64,000 nt of DNA from an uncultured Gammaproteobacteria bacterium (GTDB lineage Bacteria > Pseudomonadota > Gammaproteobacteria > Pseudomonadales > Pseudohongiellaceae), in NCBI GenBank assembly GCA_937898685.1, contig CALEJT010000045.1:1-64000 (forward strand). The letters are read 5' to 3'. The translations under genes and the position numbers were made by a program. The notes beneath the pieces were generated by a model, which ran no database searches, was not told the DNA's origin, and saw nothing but the letters and a program-made list of their open reading frames with translations. Positions 53,169-62,445 of the stretch are shown here, piece after piece. Each line of letters begins with the position of its first letter. Positions within the stretch are counted from its first letter, which is position 1.

Positions 53169-53994
53169 TCCCGATCGCAGCACCTACACCATTCACCAAC
53201 TACGTGAAGGTACGCTGCGTGAGGTCGAGGACACACTTGCCGTAGAAGAGCCGCTCGAAATCCGTCTCGGCTACACCGATCCGCGCAAGGGCCGCCAGCA
53301 TCGCAGCGTGTCGATCACGATGCGCACACCGGGCAACGATCTCGCGCTCGCGCTCGGCTTTCTCTATAGCGAAAGCATTCTGCGCCGTGTGGAAGATGTG
53401 ATCTCGGTCGATCAGAGTCGCGCCAACGTGATCCGCATCGAATTGAGCGACGACGCCAGCTTCGATCCGCTGCGTCTGGAACGTCATTTCTACACGACCT
53501 CGAGCTGCGGCGTATGTGGCAAGGCATCGCTCGAAACCTTGAGTCTCACCGGCATCGATGCCTTGCCCGGTATCGATACGCGCATCAAGGCCAGCGCCTT
53601 GCGTCGTCTCCCTGCGCAACTGCGTGACGTACAACCGCTCTTCGCTGCTACCGGCGGCAATCACGGCGTCGCGCTGTTCGATTTTGCGGGCAAGGTGGAG
53701 ATGGGCATGGAAGATGTCGGTCGCCACAACGCCATGGACAAACTCATCGGCACCTTGTTGCAGCAGGGACGTCTACCGCTGCGCGAGCGCGGCATCCTCG
53801 TCAGTGGTCGCGCCAGTTTCGAATTGATGCAGAAAGCGCTCACTGCAGGTTGTCCGCTGCTGGCTGCGGTCGGCGCCCCTTCCTCGTTGGCAGTGGAATT
53901 GGCACAGGAATTCAATATCATCCTGCTCGGCTTTCTGGGGGCAGAGCGGTTCAATGTCTACCACGGCCACGAAGCACTCGACTTCGACGACTGA
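53155..53994 (+). CDS. fdhD: Formate dehydrogenase sulfurtransferase FdhD
   Basis: Transfers sulfur from a cysteine desulfurase to the molybdenum cofactor, needed for active formate dehydrogenase. It is 279 residues. The sulfur-carrying pair is in TTSSCGVCGKAS (Cys118, Cys121). Also present are NDLALALGFLYSE, GMEDVGRHNAMDKLIG and SGRASFELMQKAL. It overlaps the NUDIX gene. In some fds operons this role belongs to FdsC; here it is upstream of fdsG with a quinoprotein gene between. Confidence 0.93.
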   Translation: MSTSNPDRSTYTIHQLREGTLREVEDTLAVEEPLEIRLGYTDPRKGRQHRSVSITMRTPGNDLALALGFLYSESILRRVEDVISVDQSRANVIRIELSDDASFDPLRLERHFYTTSSCGVCGKASLETLSLTGIDALPGIDTRIKASALRRLPAQLRDVQPLFAATGGNHGVALFDFAGKVEMGMEDVGRHNAMDKLIGTLLQQGRLPLRERGILVSGRASFELMQKALTAGCPLLAAVGAPSSLAVELAQEFNIILLGFLGAERFNVYHGHEALDFDD

Positions 53995-54031
53995 CCAATA
54001 ATTAGAACAAGCCCTGTAACAGGAGCCTTCC

Positions 54032-55582
54032 ATGTCCGTTCGCCGCTCGCACTGGCAGTTCCGCGCCTTGCTTCCGCTCGCCCTCGTTTCCTGCTGGAGC
54101 CTCTTTTCCTCTGCGAACGTGCAAGCCGCAGCCTGCGCTACGCCGCCCGACCTCGAACCGCGCGACTCCGATTGGAGTGGCTGGGGCAACGGCTTGAGCA
54201 ACGCCCGTCACGCACCGAATGGACTCACCAGTGCCGACCTACCCAAGCTCGAATTGCGTTGGGCTTACGGCTTCGAAGGGGCAAGTTCAGTCGTCGGCAA
54301 TCCGGTAGTGCAGGGATCCGTACTCTTCATCGGAGTCGACACCGGCAAGGTCTATGCACTCGATGCAGAAACGGGTTGTGAACATTGGATCTTCCAGGCT
54401 CCTACTGGTGTGCGTACGGCGCCGGCATTGGGCTTCGTCGATGGCGAATGGCGTCTTTTCTTCGGTGATCGCGGCGCAGTGTTCTATGCCGTCGACGCCA
54501 TGAGTGGACAGCTGCGCTGGCAACGCGAAGTCGAGGCACATCAGGCAGCGATTCTCACTGGCTCCCCCGCTTTCGTTTCCGTTCCCGGCAGTGCCAACCC
54601 CAATCGAATTCTCGTGCCCGTTTCCTCGAATGAAGAAGGCATCGCCGCCGTGCCCACCTATGCCTGCTGCACCTTCCGCGGCAGCGTGGTGAGCCTCGAT
54701 GCTTCGGATGGCGCAGTGCTGTGGCAGACCTACACCATCACCCAGCCGGCCGTGAGCACTGGCGATAACAGCTTCGGGCCTTCCGGAGGCGCGATCTGGA
54801 GCTCTCCCACGGTCGATGTCGCAAATCGCCGTGTCTTCGTCACCACCGGTGACGCCTATTCCAAGCCGGTCGAAATCGGCACCGATGCACTGATGGGGCT
54901 GGATCTCGATACCGGCAGCATCCTGTGGATCAACCAGGGCACGCCGGACGACTATTGGACAGTCGCCTGCATGCGCCCCGATGCCCCCGAGGACTGCGGC
55001 CCCGACCAGGATTACGGTTCCCCCGCCCTCCTGCTCGACATCAACGGCCGGACCACGCTGGTGGCGGGCCAGAAAAGCGGCATCGTGCGTGCCTTCAACC
55101 CGCAGGGTGGCAGTATTCAGTGGGAATTGCCCTTGGTGGAAAACACCGAGGAATTCGGCGGCAAGATCATCTGGGGTGGCGCCAGCGACGGCAGGCGCGC
55201 CTATTTCGGCCTGGGCACCGGCGGCATCGCCGGCATCGATCTGAATGATGGCTCACTCGCCTGGTTCACCGAGCTCTCCCCTGCCAGCGGCCGGGAACGC
55301 AACATCGGTCACGACGGACCGCTCACCGTCAGCGGCGACCTGGTGTTGTCCGGTGGCTGGGACGGCATTCTGCGAGCGCTCGACACGCAAAGCGGCGCCG
55401 TACGCTGGGAGTACGACACCGCCACTTCTTTCGATACCGTCAATGGCATTGCCGCCCAGGGAGGTTCGATGGGGGCGGCGGGGCCGGTCATGGCGGGCCG
55501 ACGTCTGTTCGTGCCTTCGGGCTACGTCGGGGTCAAGAACGGCATGGGCGGCAACGTCCTCTTGATGTTCAGTGCCGACTGA
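54032..55582 (+). CDS. PQQ-binding quinoprotein dehydrogenase (PVA-dehydrogenase-like)
   Basis: Exported protein of 516 residues with a signal peptide (cut near VQAAA, about 33). Repeated tryptophan-docking motifs (YALDAETGCEHWIF, YAVDAMSGQLRWQRE, VSLDASDGAVLWQT, LDLDTGSILWINQ, RALDTQSGAVRWEYD) mark an eight-bladed PQQ propeller. A vicinal cysteine pair (YACCTFRG) is typical of PQQ dehydrogenases such as polyvinyl-alcohol dehydrogenase. No CxxCH heme site is present, so electrons must leave by a separate carrier. Substrate unknown; PQQ synthesis genes are not in the window. CAGGAG lies ahead of the start. Confidence 0.78.
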   Translation: MSVRRSHWQFRALLPLALVSCWSLFSSANVQAAACATPPDLEPRDSDWSGWGNGLSNARHAPNGLTSADLPKLELRWAYGFEGASSVVGNPVVQGSVLFIGVDTGKVYALDAETGCEHWIFQAPTGVRTAPALGFVDGEWRLFFGDRGAVFYAVDAMSGQLRWQREVEAHQAAILTGSPAFVSVPGSANPNRILVPVSSNEEGIAAVPTYACCTFRGSVVSLDASDGAVLWQTYTITQPAVSTGDNSFGPSGGAIWSSPTVDVANRRVFVTTGDAYSKPVEIGTDALMGLDLDTGSILWINQGTPDDYWTVACMRPDAPEDCGPDQDYGSPALLLDINGRTTLVAGQKSGIVRAFNPQGGSIQWELPLVENTEEFGGKIIWGGASDGRRAYFGLGTGGIAGIDLNDGSLAWFTELSPASGRERNIGHDGPLTVSGDLVLSGGWDGILRALDTQSGAVRWEYDTATSFDTVNGIAAQGGSMGAAGPVMAGRRLFVPSGYVGVKNGMGGNVLLMFSAD

Positions 55583-55628
55583 GAAAACCGGAACCAAAGC
55601 CCCGCCCGTAGTCTCCAATCCCTAGAGA

Positions 55629-55651
55629 GCCTCGTCGCATAAGGCTTTTTG
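55629..55651 (+). terminator. Weak terminator after the quinoprotein gene
   Basis: Short stem AGCCT (55629-55633) with AGGCT (55643-55647), then five T residues. The stem is short, so it is only probable. Confidence 0.5.
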
Positions 55652-55733
55652 TTTTCGATAAGCGAAAAATTATGCGCTGTACGTACCGAAATGGATACAA
55701 ATGCCCACCGGCTTTGTATACTTCGGCGTTGCG

Positions 55734-55763
55734 TTGTCCTACATCTGGACCGCGTGTTAGAAT
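55734..55763 (+). promoter_or_regulatory. Likely promoter of the fdsGBA operon
   Basis: TTGTCC (55734-55739), an 18-base spacer and TAGAAT (55758-55763). It lies about 110 bases ahead of fdsG. A second candidate, TATACT at 55717-55722, has a poor -35. Confidence 0.5.
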
Positions 55764-55766
55764 CGT

Positions 55767-55784
55767 CCGAACCATCTGGTTCGG
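55767..55784. promoter_or_regulatory. Perfect palindrome at the fds transcription start
   Basis: CCGAACCA-TC-TGGTTCGG, 8-base arms and a 2-base centre, placed 3 bases after the -10 element. This position suits a repressor operator. It would also fold as a hairpin at the 5' end of the mRNA. Confidence 0.6.
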
Positions 55785-55873
55785 CAACACTAACCGCATG
55801 ATTGTAAAGAACTTTTTGTCCTGGACGCGATAAAAATTCCAACAGCGTCCCTCAAGTTGATGGCACTTTTCCC

Positions 55874-56383
55874 ATGATGCAAGTGGTAAATCCGGTCCGC
55901 TATCAGGATTTTTCCTTAGAGCGGGCGACTCAGGTGGTGCAGGAATTCAAGGATCAGCCAGGGGCGCTGATCAATGCCCTGCACAAATTGCAGGACACCT
56001 TCGGTTACGTCGATGAAGCCGCCATGCCGATGCTGGCGAAGCTGTTCAACCTCTCCCGCGCCGAAGTACACGGCGTCACCAGCTTTTACCACGACTTCCG
56101 TCGCAGCAAACCCGGTACCTATACCGTGCGTGTATGTCAGGCCGAAGCCTGTCAGGCGATGGGCTCGGTGGAACTGACCGAAGCCATCAAGCAGCAGTTG
56201 GGCGTCGATTTCCACGAAACCACCGCCGACGGGACTTTCACCCTCGAGCGCGTGTACTGCCTCGGCAACTGTGCCTGCGCACCGAGCATCATGATCGACA
56301 AACAGACCTATGGCCGCATGACGGCCGACCGCTTCAAGTCGCTCGCCGAGTCGTTGAGCGCCAAAGCCAAGGGGAGCAATTGA
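55874..56383 (+). CDS. fdsG: NAD-linked formate dehydrogenase, gamma subunit
   Basis: [2Fe-2S] subunit of the soluble formate dehydrogenase, homologous to NuoE, 169 residues. The cluster cysteines are in VRVCQAEACQAMG and YCLGNCACAPSI. The first two codons are ATG ATG; either may start the protein, and no strong ribosome binding site is present. First gene of fdsGBA, 1 base ahead of the fdsB start. Confidence 0.94.
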   Translation: MMQVVNPVRYQDFSLERATQVVQEFKDQPGALINALHKLQDTFGYVDEAAMPMLAKLFNLSRAEVHGVTSFYHDFRRSKPGTYTVRVCQAEACQAMGSVELTEAIKQQLGVDFHETTADGTFTLERVYCLGNCACAPSIMIDKQTYGRMTADRFKSLAESLSAKAKGSN

Positions 56384-56384
56384 G

Positions 56385-57923
56385 ATGAGTATCCGCGTCT
56401 ACGTTCCCCGCGAAACCACCGCATCCTCCCTGGGCGCCGAACTTCTGGTCGACGCTCTCACCACCGAAGCCAAATACCGCGGTCTCGACATCACCATCGT
56501 CCGCAACGGCTCCCGTGGTGCCTGTTTCCTCGAGCCGCTGGTCGAGGTCGAAACCGCGCAGGGCCGCGTCGGCTATGGCCCGGTGCAGCTCGAAGACATC
56601 CCTGATCTTTTCGACGCCGACTTCCTCAACGGTGGCCAGCATCGTTTGAGCCTCGGCGACGTCGAGAAACTGCCCTGGTTCGCCAACCAGGAGCGCCTCA
56701 CCTTCGCCCGCTGCGGCATCATCGCCGCCACCTCCGTGGAAGAGTACAAGGCCCACGGCGGCTTCAAGGGTCTCGAAAACGCGCTGGCGAAAGAGCCGGC
56801 TGCGATCGTGCAGGAAGTGCTCGACTCGGGCCTGCGTGGCCGTGGTGGCGCTGCCTTCCCGACCGGCATCAAGTGGCAGACCGTTGCCAATGCCGAAGCG
56901 GATCAGAAGTACATCGTCTGTAACGCCGACGAAGGCGACAGCGGCACCTTCTCCGACCGCATGATCATGGAAGGCGACCCGCTCTCCCTGATCGAAGGCA
57001 TGACCATCGCCGGCATTGCCGTCGGCGCCACCAAGGGTTACATCTATCTCCGTTCCGAATATCCCCTCACCCAGCAGATCCTGCTCGAAGCTATCGCCAA
57101 CGCCGAAGCGGCTGGCTACCTTGGCAACAATGTTGCCGGCAGCGGCAAGGCCTTCACCCTCGAAGTACGCATGGGCGCCGGCGCCTACATCTGCGGGGAG
57201 GAGACCTCGCTGCTCGAGTCGCTCGAGGGCAAACGCGGCCAGGTCCGTTACAAACCACCGTTGCCCGCTCTGAAAGGCCTCTTCGGCAAACCGACCGTGG
57301 TCAACAACGTGATCTCGCTCGCCACCGTGCCGGTGATTCTGGAAAAAGGCGGCAAGCATTACGCCAACTTCGGCCGCGGCCGCAGCCTGGGCACCATGCC
57401 GTTCCAGCTGGGTGGCAACATCAAGTTTGGCGGTCTTGTAGAGAAAGCCTTTGGCCTTACGCTGCGTCAGTTGATCGAAGATTTCGGTGGCGGCACCTAT
57501 ACCGGTCGCCCCGTCCGTGCGGTGCAGGTGGGTGGTCCGCTGGGCGCTTACTTCCCGGCCAGCCTGCTCGACACGCCGCTCGACTATGAAGAATTCGCCA
57601 AGGCCGGCGGCATGCTGGGCCATGGTGGTGTAGTAGTGTTCGACGATACGGTGAACATGGCGCGCATGGCGCGCTTCTCGATGGAGTTCTGTGCAGCCGA
57701 GTCCTGCGGCAAGTGCACACCCTGCCGCATCGGTTCCACCCGCGGCATGGAAACCATCGATCGCATCGTCGCCGCCAAGAATGAAGAGGAGCGCGAAGCG
57801 CAGCACATCATCCTCAAGGATCTGTGCGAAACCATGGAGGTCGCTTCGTTGTGTGCGATGGGGGGGCTTACTCCCATGCCGGTCATGAGTGCAGTGAAAC
57901 ACTTCAAGGGGGATTTCCAATGA
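56385..57923 (+). CDS. fdsB: NAD-linked formate dehydrogenase, beta subunit
   Basis: NAD- and FMN-binding subunit homologous to NuoF, 512 residues, with a thioredoxin-like NuoE-type N-terminal region. FMN and NAD motifs are GRGGAAFPTGIKW and GAGAYICGEETSLLESLEG; the [4Fe-4S] cluster motif is ESCGKCTPCR with a further C-terminal cysteine. It passes formate-derived electrons to NAD+. GGGGAG precedes the start. Confidence 0.96.
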   Translation: MSIRVYVPRETTASSLGAELLVDALTTEAKYRGLDITIVRNGSRGACFLEPLVEVETAQGRVGYGPVQLEDIPDLFDADFLNGGQHRLSLGDVEKLPWFANQERLTFARCGIIAATSVEEYKAHGGFKGLENALAKEPAAIVQEVLDSGLRGRGGAAFPTGIKWQTVANAEADQKYIVCNADEGDSGTFSDRMIMEGDPLSLIEGMTIAGIAVGATKGYIYLRSEYPLTQQILLEAIANAEAAGYLGNNVAGSGKAFTLEVRMGAGAYICGEETSLLESLEGKRGQVRYKPPLPALKGLFGKPTVVNNVISLATVPVILEKGGKHYANFGRGRSLGTMPFQLGGNIKFGGLVEKAFGLTLRQLIEDFGGGTYTGRPVRAVQVGGPLGAYFPASLLDTPLDYEEFAKAGGMLGHGGVVVFDDTVNMARMARFSMEFCAAESCGKCTPCRIGSTRGMETIDRIVAAKNEEEREAQHIILKDLCETMEVASLCAMGGLTPMPVMSAVKHFKGDFQ

Positions 57924-60805
57924 ACTCCATCGTCAACAGTTCCATCGCAAGCCCCATTATTTTCGACCCCAAGCTGGCTGCGCCCGAAGTCGATTACGGC
58001 ACACCGGAAAGCACCAGCACCGAACTGGTGACCCTGGAAATCGACGGCATCGCCGTCACCGTGCCCAAGGGCACCAGCATCATGCGTGCTGCCAAGGAAG
58101 CCGGTATCTCCATCCCGAAACTGTGCGCCACCGACACGCTCGATCCCTTCGGCTCCTGCCGTCTGTGTCTGGTGGAAATCGAAGGCCGTCGCGGCATGCC
58201 GGCCTCGTGCACCACCCCCGTCGAGCCCGGTCTGAAAGTTACCACCCAGAACGCCAAATTGGCCAAGATCCGCAAGGGCGTGATGGAGCTCTACATCTCC
58301 GATCACCCGCTCGATTGCTTGACCTGCTCCGCCAACGGCGACTGCGAACTGCAGGACATGGCCGGTGCCGTGGGCCTGCGCGAAGTGCGCTACGGCTATG
58401 AAGGTGCCAACCACCTCAACGCCAAGAAAGACGAGAGCAACCCCTATTTCACCTTCGACGCCAGCAAGTGCATCGTGTGCTCGCGCTGCGTACGCGCCTG
58501 TGAAGAGATCCAGGGCACCTTCGCCCTGACAATCCAGGGCGCCGGCTTCAAATCCAAGGTCAGCGCCGGCATCGACGAAGGCTTCCTCAAATCCGAGTGC
58601 GTCAGCTGCGGCGCCTGTGTGCAGGCCTGCCCGACCGCGACACTCAACGAAAAATCCGTCATCGAGCACGGTACGCCCGACTACGCCGTGGAAACCACCT
58701 GCGCCTACTGTGGTGTGGGCTGTACCTTCCGTGCCGAGATGAAGGGCAACCAGGTCGTGCGCATGGTGCCGGCCAAGAGCGGCAAGGCCAACGATGGCCA
58801 CAGCTGCGTGAAAGGCCGCTTCGCCTGGGGTTACGCCACGCACAAAGAGCGCATCCTCAAGCCGATGATCCGCGCCAAGACTTCCGATCCGTGGCGCGAA
58901 GTCAGCTGGGAAGAAGCCATTCAGTACACCGCCAAGCGCTTCCTGGAAATCCAGGAGAAATACGGCCGCAAGTCGATCGGCGGCATCACCTCCTCCCGCA
59001 CCACCAACGAGGAAGTGTGGGTAGTGCAGAAGATGATCCGCACCGCCTTCCGCAACAACAACACCGACACCTGTGCGCGCGTATGTCACTCGCCGACGGG
59101 CTATGGTCTGAAACAGACTCTCGGTACTTCCGCCGGTACGCAGGACTTCGCCAGCGTCGAGTCCACCGACCTCGTGCTCCTGATCGGCGCCAACCCCACC
59201 GACGCGCATCCGGTATTCGCTTCGCGTATGAAGAAGCGTCTGCGTGAAGGCGCCGAGATCATCGTGGCCGACCCGCGCCGCATCGACCTCGTCGAATCGC
59301 CGCACATCAAGGCCAGCATCCACATCCCGCTGACGCCCGGTTCGAACGTGGCGCTGATCAACGCGCTCGCCCACACCATCGTCATGGAAGATCTGGCGGA
59401 TTGGGACTACGTGAAAGAGCGCTGCGACATGGAGTCCTTCGAGAAATGGCTCGAGTTCATCAAAGATCCGAAGAACTCGCCGGAAGCCGTCGCTCACCTG
59501 CTCGGCGGCGATGCGGAAGCCGTGCGCGAAGCCGCTCGTCGTTACGCCAAAGCGCCGCGTGCCTCGATCTACTACGGCCTCGGTGTGACCGAACACTCGC
59601 AGGGTTCCACCATGGTAATGGGCATGGCCAACCTCGCCATGCTGACCGGTAACATCGGCAAGAACGGCGCCGGTGTGAACCCGCTGCGCGGTCAGAACAA
59701 TGTGCAGGGCTCCTGCGACATGGGCTCCTTCCCGCACGAGTTCTCCGGCTACCGCCACGTCAGCGATCCGGAAGTGAACAAGCTCTTCTCCACCGCCTGG
59801 GGCGTCGAGCAGGATCCTGAGCCCGGTTACCGCATCCCGAACATGTTCGACGCTGCGATTCGCGGCGAGTACAAAGGCATGTTCGTACAGGGGGAAGACA
59901 TCGCGCAGTCCGACCCGAACACCACGCACGTGGAAGCAGCGCTCGAGAGCCTCGAGCTGCTGGTGGTCTGTGACCTCTTCCTCAACGAAACCTCGAAGTT
60001 CGCCCATGTGTTCCTGCCGGGCACCTCGTTCCTCGAGAAAGACGGCACCTTCACCAACGCCGAACGCCGCCTCGGCCGCGTACGTCCGGTGATGCCGCCG
60101 AAAACCGGCAAGCACGAGTGGCAGATTCCGATGGAAATCGCCAACGCCATGGGCTACCCCATGCATTACAACAATGCCGCCGAAATCATGGACGAGATCG
60201 CAGCTCTGACGCCGACCTTCAAACTGGTCAGCTTCGAGCGTCTCGACCGCGAAGGCAGCATGCAGTGGCCCGTCACCGAGGAAGCCCCGCAGGGCACGCC
60301 GATCATGCACATCGACAAGTTCGTACGTGGCAAGGGCCTCTTCGTGATCACCGAGTTCGTGCCGACCGAAGAAAAGGTCACGCCGAAGTTCCCGCTGATC
60401 CTGACGACCGGCCGCATCCTCAGCCAATACAACGTGGGTGCACAGACGCGTCGCACGGAAAACAACAAGTGGCATTCGGAAGACGTGCTGGAAATCCATC
60501 CGGTCGATGCCGAAGAACGCGCGATCAAGGATGGCGATTTGGTATCGCTGAAGAGCCGCAAGGGCGAAATCACGCTGCGCGCGAAGATCTCCGATCGCAT
60601 GCAGCCCGGTGTGGTCTACACCACGTTCCACATGCCCAACACCGGTGCCAACGTGATCACCACCGACTTCAGCGACTGGGCTACCAACTGTCCTGAGTAC
60701 AAGGTCACGGCGGTGCAGGTATCGCATGCCACGAACCTGTCCGAATGGCAGAAGAAGTACTACGACCTCAACGAAACCCGTCGCAGACTTTCCGAAGTGG
60801 TCTAA
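57920..60805 (+). CDS. fdsA: NAD-linked formate dehydrogenase, alpha (molybdenum) subunit
   Basis: Catalytic subunit oxidising formate to CO2, 961 residues. A NuoG-like [2Fe-2S] domain (GSCRLCLVE) and His-Cys type cluster (CLTCSANGDCELQ) are followed by two ferredoxin motifs (CIVCSRCVRACEE, CVSCGACVQACPT), then the bis-MGD molybdenum domain with its own [4Fe-4S] motif CAYCGVGC. The molybdenum ligand is cysteine in TCARVCHSPTGYG, so this is a Cys, not selenocysteine, enzyme. It overlaps fdsB by four bases (ATGA). No fdsC or fdsD follows; a perfect terminator does. Confidence 0.97.
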   Translation: MNSIVNSSIASPIIFDPKLAAPEVDYGTPESTSTELVTLEIDGIAVTVPKGTSIMRAAKEAGISIPKLCATDTLDPFGSCRLCLVEIEGRRGMPASCTTPVEPGLKVTTQNAKLAKIRKGVMELYISDHPLDCLTCSANGDCELQDMAGAVGLREVRYGYEGANHLNAKKDESNPYFTFDASKCIVCSRCVRACEEIQGTFALTIQGAGFKSKVSAGIDEGFLKSECVSCGACVQACPTATLNEKSVIEHGTPDYAVETTCAYCGVGCTFRAEMKGNQVVRMVPAKSGKANDGHSCVKGRFAWGYATHKERILKPMIRAKTSDPWREVSWEEAIQYTAKRFLEIQEKYGRKSIGGITSSRTTNEEVWVVQKMIRTAFRNNNTDTCARVCHSPTGYGLKQTLGTSAGTQDFASVESTDLVLLIGANPTDAHPVFASRMKKRLREGAEIIVADPRRIDLVESPHIKASIHIPLTPGSNVALINALAHTIVMEDLADWDYVKERCDMESFEKWLEFIKDPKNSPEAVAHLLGGDAEAVREAARRYAKAPRASIYYGLGVTEHSQGSTMVMGMANLAMLTGNIGKNGAGVNPLRGQNNVQGSCDMGSFPHEFSGYRHVSDPEVNKLFSTAWGVEQDPEPGYRIPNMFDAAIRGEYKGMFVQGEDIAQSDPNTTHVEAALESLELLVVCDLFLNETSKFAHVFLPGTSFLEKDGTFTNAERRLGRVRPVMPPKTGKHEWQIPMEIANAMGYPMHYNNAAEIMDEIAALTPTFKLVSFERLDREGSMQWPVTEEAPQGTPIMHIDKFVRGKGLFVITEFVPTEEKVTPKFPLILTTGRILSQYNVGAQTRRTENNKWHSEDVLEIHPVDAEERAIKDGDLVSLKSRKGEITLRAKISDRMQPGVVYTTFHMPNTGANVITTDFSDWATNCPEYKVTAVQVSHATNLSEWQKKYYDLNETRRRLSEVV

Positions 60806-60821
60806 GCGCAAGCTCCAACGA

Positions 60822-60861
60822 AAAACCCCGGTGCTGGGACCAGCACCGGGGTTTTGTTTTT
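60822..60861 (+). terminator. Very strong terminator after fdsA
   Basis: A perfect 16-base stem (60822-60837 with 60840-60855, arm AAAACCCCGGTGCTGG), a 2-base centre and a T-rich tail. It ends the fds operon and also faces mobA. Confidence 0.95.
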
Positions 60862-60907
60862 CTGGGACTCCGAATCGTGAGCCCTGCCCTTCTGCAACGA
60901 ATCGCTT

Positions 60908-61489
60908 TCAAAGCCGTTGCGATGACAATACGCGTTGCCAATCCTCCGGCGTGTTGACGTTGTGGAACTCGAGCTCTGCCACGCCGACCTGAGGAATCGT
61001 CTTTGCCTGCAACCAGGTCAGGATACCTCGCATCGAGCGACGACCACTCTGCTCCGTGCCATCGTTGAAGAGATCCTTCAGATACGTGTAGAGATCGGGT
61101 GTGGCCTTCATCGTGCAGGGAAAGACCTCACCCTCGAAGTGACAACCGGCCGCATTCACACTCGAATCGAGTAGGTGGCGCAAGGTGGCCTTGCTCAACA
61201 GCGGCATGTCCACCGGAACGAAAAGCAGATTGGTACCATCGAGCCCGTAATGATCACGCACGTGCTCGAGCACACTGAGCACTGCGCCCGGAGGGCCGTA
61301 ACTGCCGTGAGTATCGGGAATACCGGCTCGACCCGGCACCTGGCCGCTCAACAGGACGAACTCCGCTCCCGCCGCTTCCAGGAGCGCCTCGGTGCGCTCC
61401 AGCAAGGTCTGGCCATTGAGCCGCAGGAAGCGCTTGTCTTCCCCCATGCGGGAAGAAGCACCGCCCGCCAGAATGACGCCATAGAACAT
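60908..61489 (-). CDS. mobA: Molybdenum cofactor guanylyltransferase
   Basis: Adds GMP to molybdopterin to form the MGD cofactor of formate dehydrogenase, 193 residues. The GTP-binding LAGGASSRMGEDK is near residue 8, and PVDMPLLS and EFHNVNTPEDW match MobA. Last gene of a minus-strand run (21 bases after mscS), facing the fds operon whose enzyme needs it. Confidence 0.92.
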   Translation of the reverse strand: MFYGVILAGGASSRMGEDKRFLRLNGQTLLERTEALLEAAGAEFVLLSGQVPGRAGIPDTHGSYGPPGAVLSVLEHVRDHYGLDGTNLLFVPVDMPLLSKATLRHLLDSSVNAAGCHFEGEVFPCTMKATPDLYTYLKDLFNDGTEQSGRRSMRGILTWLQAKTIPQVGVAELEFHNVNTPEDWQRVLSSQRL

Positions 61490-61510
61490 GAGGTGGACCT
61501 CCCGTACAGC

Positions 61511-62329
61511 CTATTGCAGCACGCGGACTTCACGCTGCGGATAGGTCAGTACGATGTTGCGTTTCGCGAATTCATCGCGGATACGCGCATTCACAGCATA
61601 CCGGGTTTGGAACAACACTTCAGTACGCGCCCAGTACCGCAGCCCCATGATGAAGCCATTTTCACCGAAATCTTCGATACCAACCTGAGGTTCGGGTTCG
61701 GTAGCAACACCTGGTGTCGTACGAATCGCTTCTACGATGAGCTTGGTCGCAAGTTCACTGTCGGCACTATAGGCGATGCACAGCCGAGTTTCGACGATGG
61801 AATTGCCGAAGGAGTTGTGAATGATCTCACCAATGATGTGTTTGTTCGGTACGGTGATTTCCACATTGTCTTCGGTGGTGAGTACGGTGCTGGCAAGTGA
61901 AACGAGTTTCACCATGCCGGTCACGCCCTGCACGGAAATCGTGTTACCGACGACGAACGGCCGTGTAACGATGATGGAAATTCCCGCGGCATAGTTCGAC
62001 AGCATGCCTTGCATCGCCAGCCCCGCACCGAGTGAAGCAGCACCGATCGTCGCCACGAGCGGGGTGATGCTGATGCCGATCTTGGACAGTGCCATCACCG
62101 CCACGATCGCCACGATGACGATGTAACAACCTCTGGCGGTGAAACGACTGAGCGTGACGTCGACCTCGTGCCTGAGCATCAGGTTTTCGACGCTGTTGCT
62201 CACCTTGCGCGCCACCATCAGGCCCACCACGAGAATGATGAGCGCACCGATGATCTGGAAGCTGTACGTCACGAGGAAGGTCGAGATGACGGTATAGATT
62301 TCTTCCAGACGTTCCACTTGTTCTTCCAT
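61511..62329 (-). CDS. mscS: Small-conductance mechanosensitive channel, MscS family
   Basis: Pressure-release channel of 272 residues. Three spans precede the glycine/alanine-rich pore helix (ATIGAASLGAGLAMQGMLSNYAAGI), then the beta domain (RPFVVGNTISVQGVTGMV), VPNKHIIGEIIHN, and a cytoplasmic cage ending in the beta-barrel region. GGAGGTG precedes the start. Size matches E. coli MscS (286). Confidence 0.93.
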   Translation of the reverse strand: MEEQVERLEEIYTVISTFLVTYSFQIIGALIILVVGLMVARKVSNSVENLMLRHEVDVTLSRFTARGCYIVIVAIVAVMALSKIGISITPLVATIGAASLGAGLAMQGMLSNYAAGISIIVTRPFVVGNTISVQGVTGMVKLVSLASTVLTTEDNVEITVPNKHIIGEIIHNSFGNSIVETRLCIAYSADSELATKLIVEAIRTTPGVATEPEPQVGIEDFGENGFIMGLRYWARTEVLFQTRYAVNARIRDEFAKRNIVLTYPQREVRVLQ

Positions 62330-62445
62330 GAAAACTCCACCTCCTTGTCGCGGATGACGAGTGAGCCAGTGTAGACGAACCGACCCGCCTCCTCACGTTC
62401 GTCCCTCGTTGGACGCAGCGTGCGTGAACGAGGAATGCTCACACT

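Noticed and set aside
57920..60805. Selenocysteine formate dehydrogenase
   Set aside because: The molybdenum ligand position is encoded as cysteine (CARVCHSP) and there is no in-frame TGA.
57584..60811. A 1075-residue open frame opposite fdsB and fdsA
   Set aside because: Antisense shadow of strongly biased codons; the plus-strand genes have full cofactor motifs.
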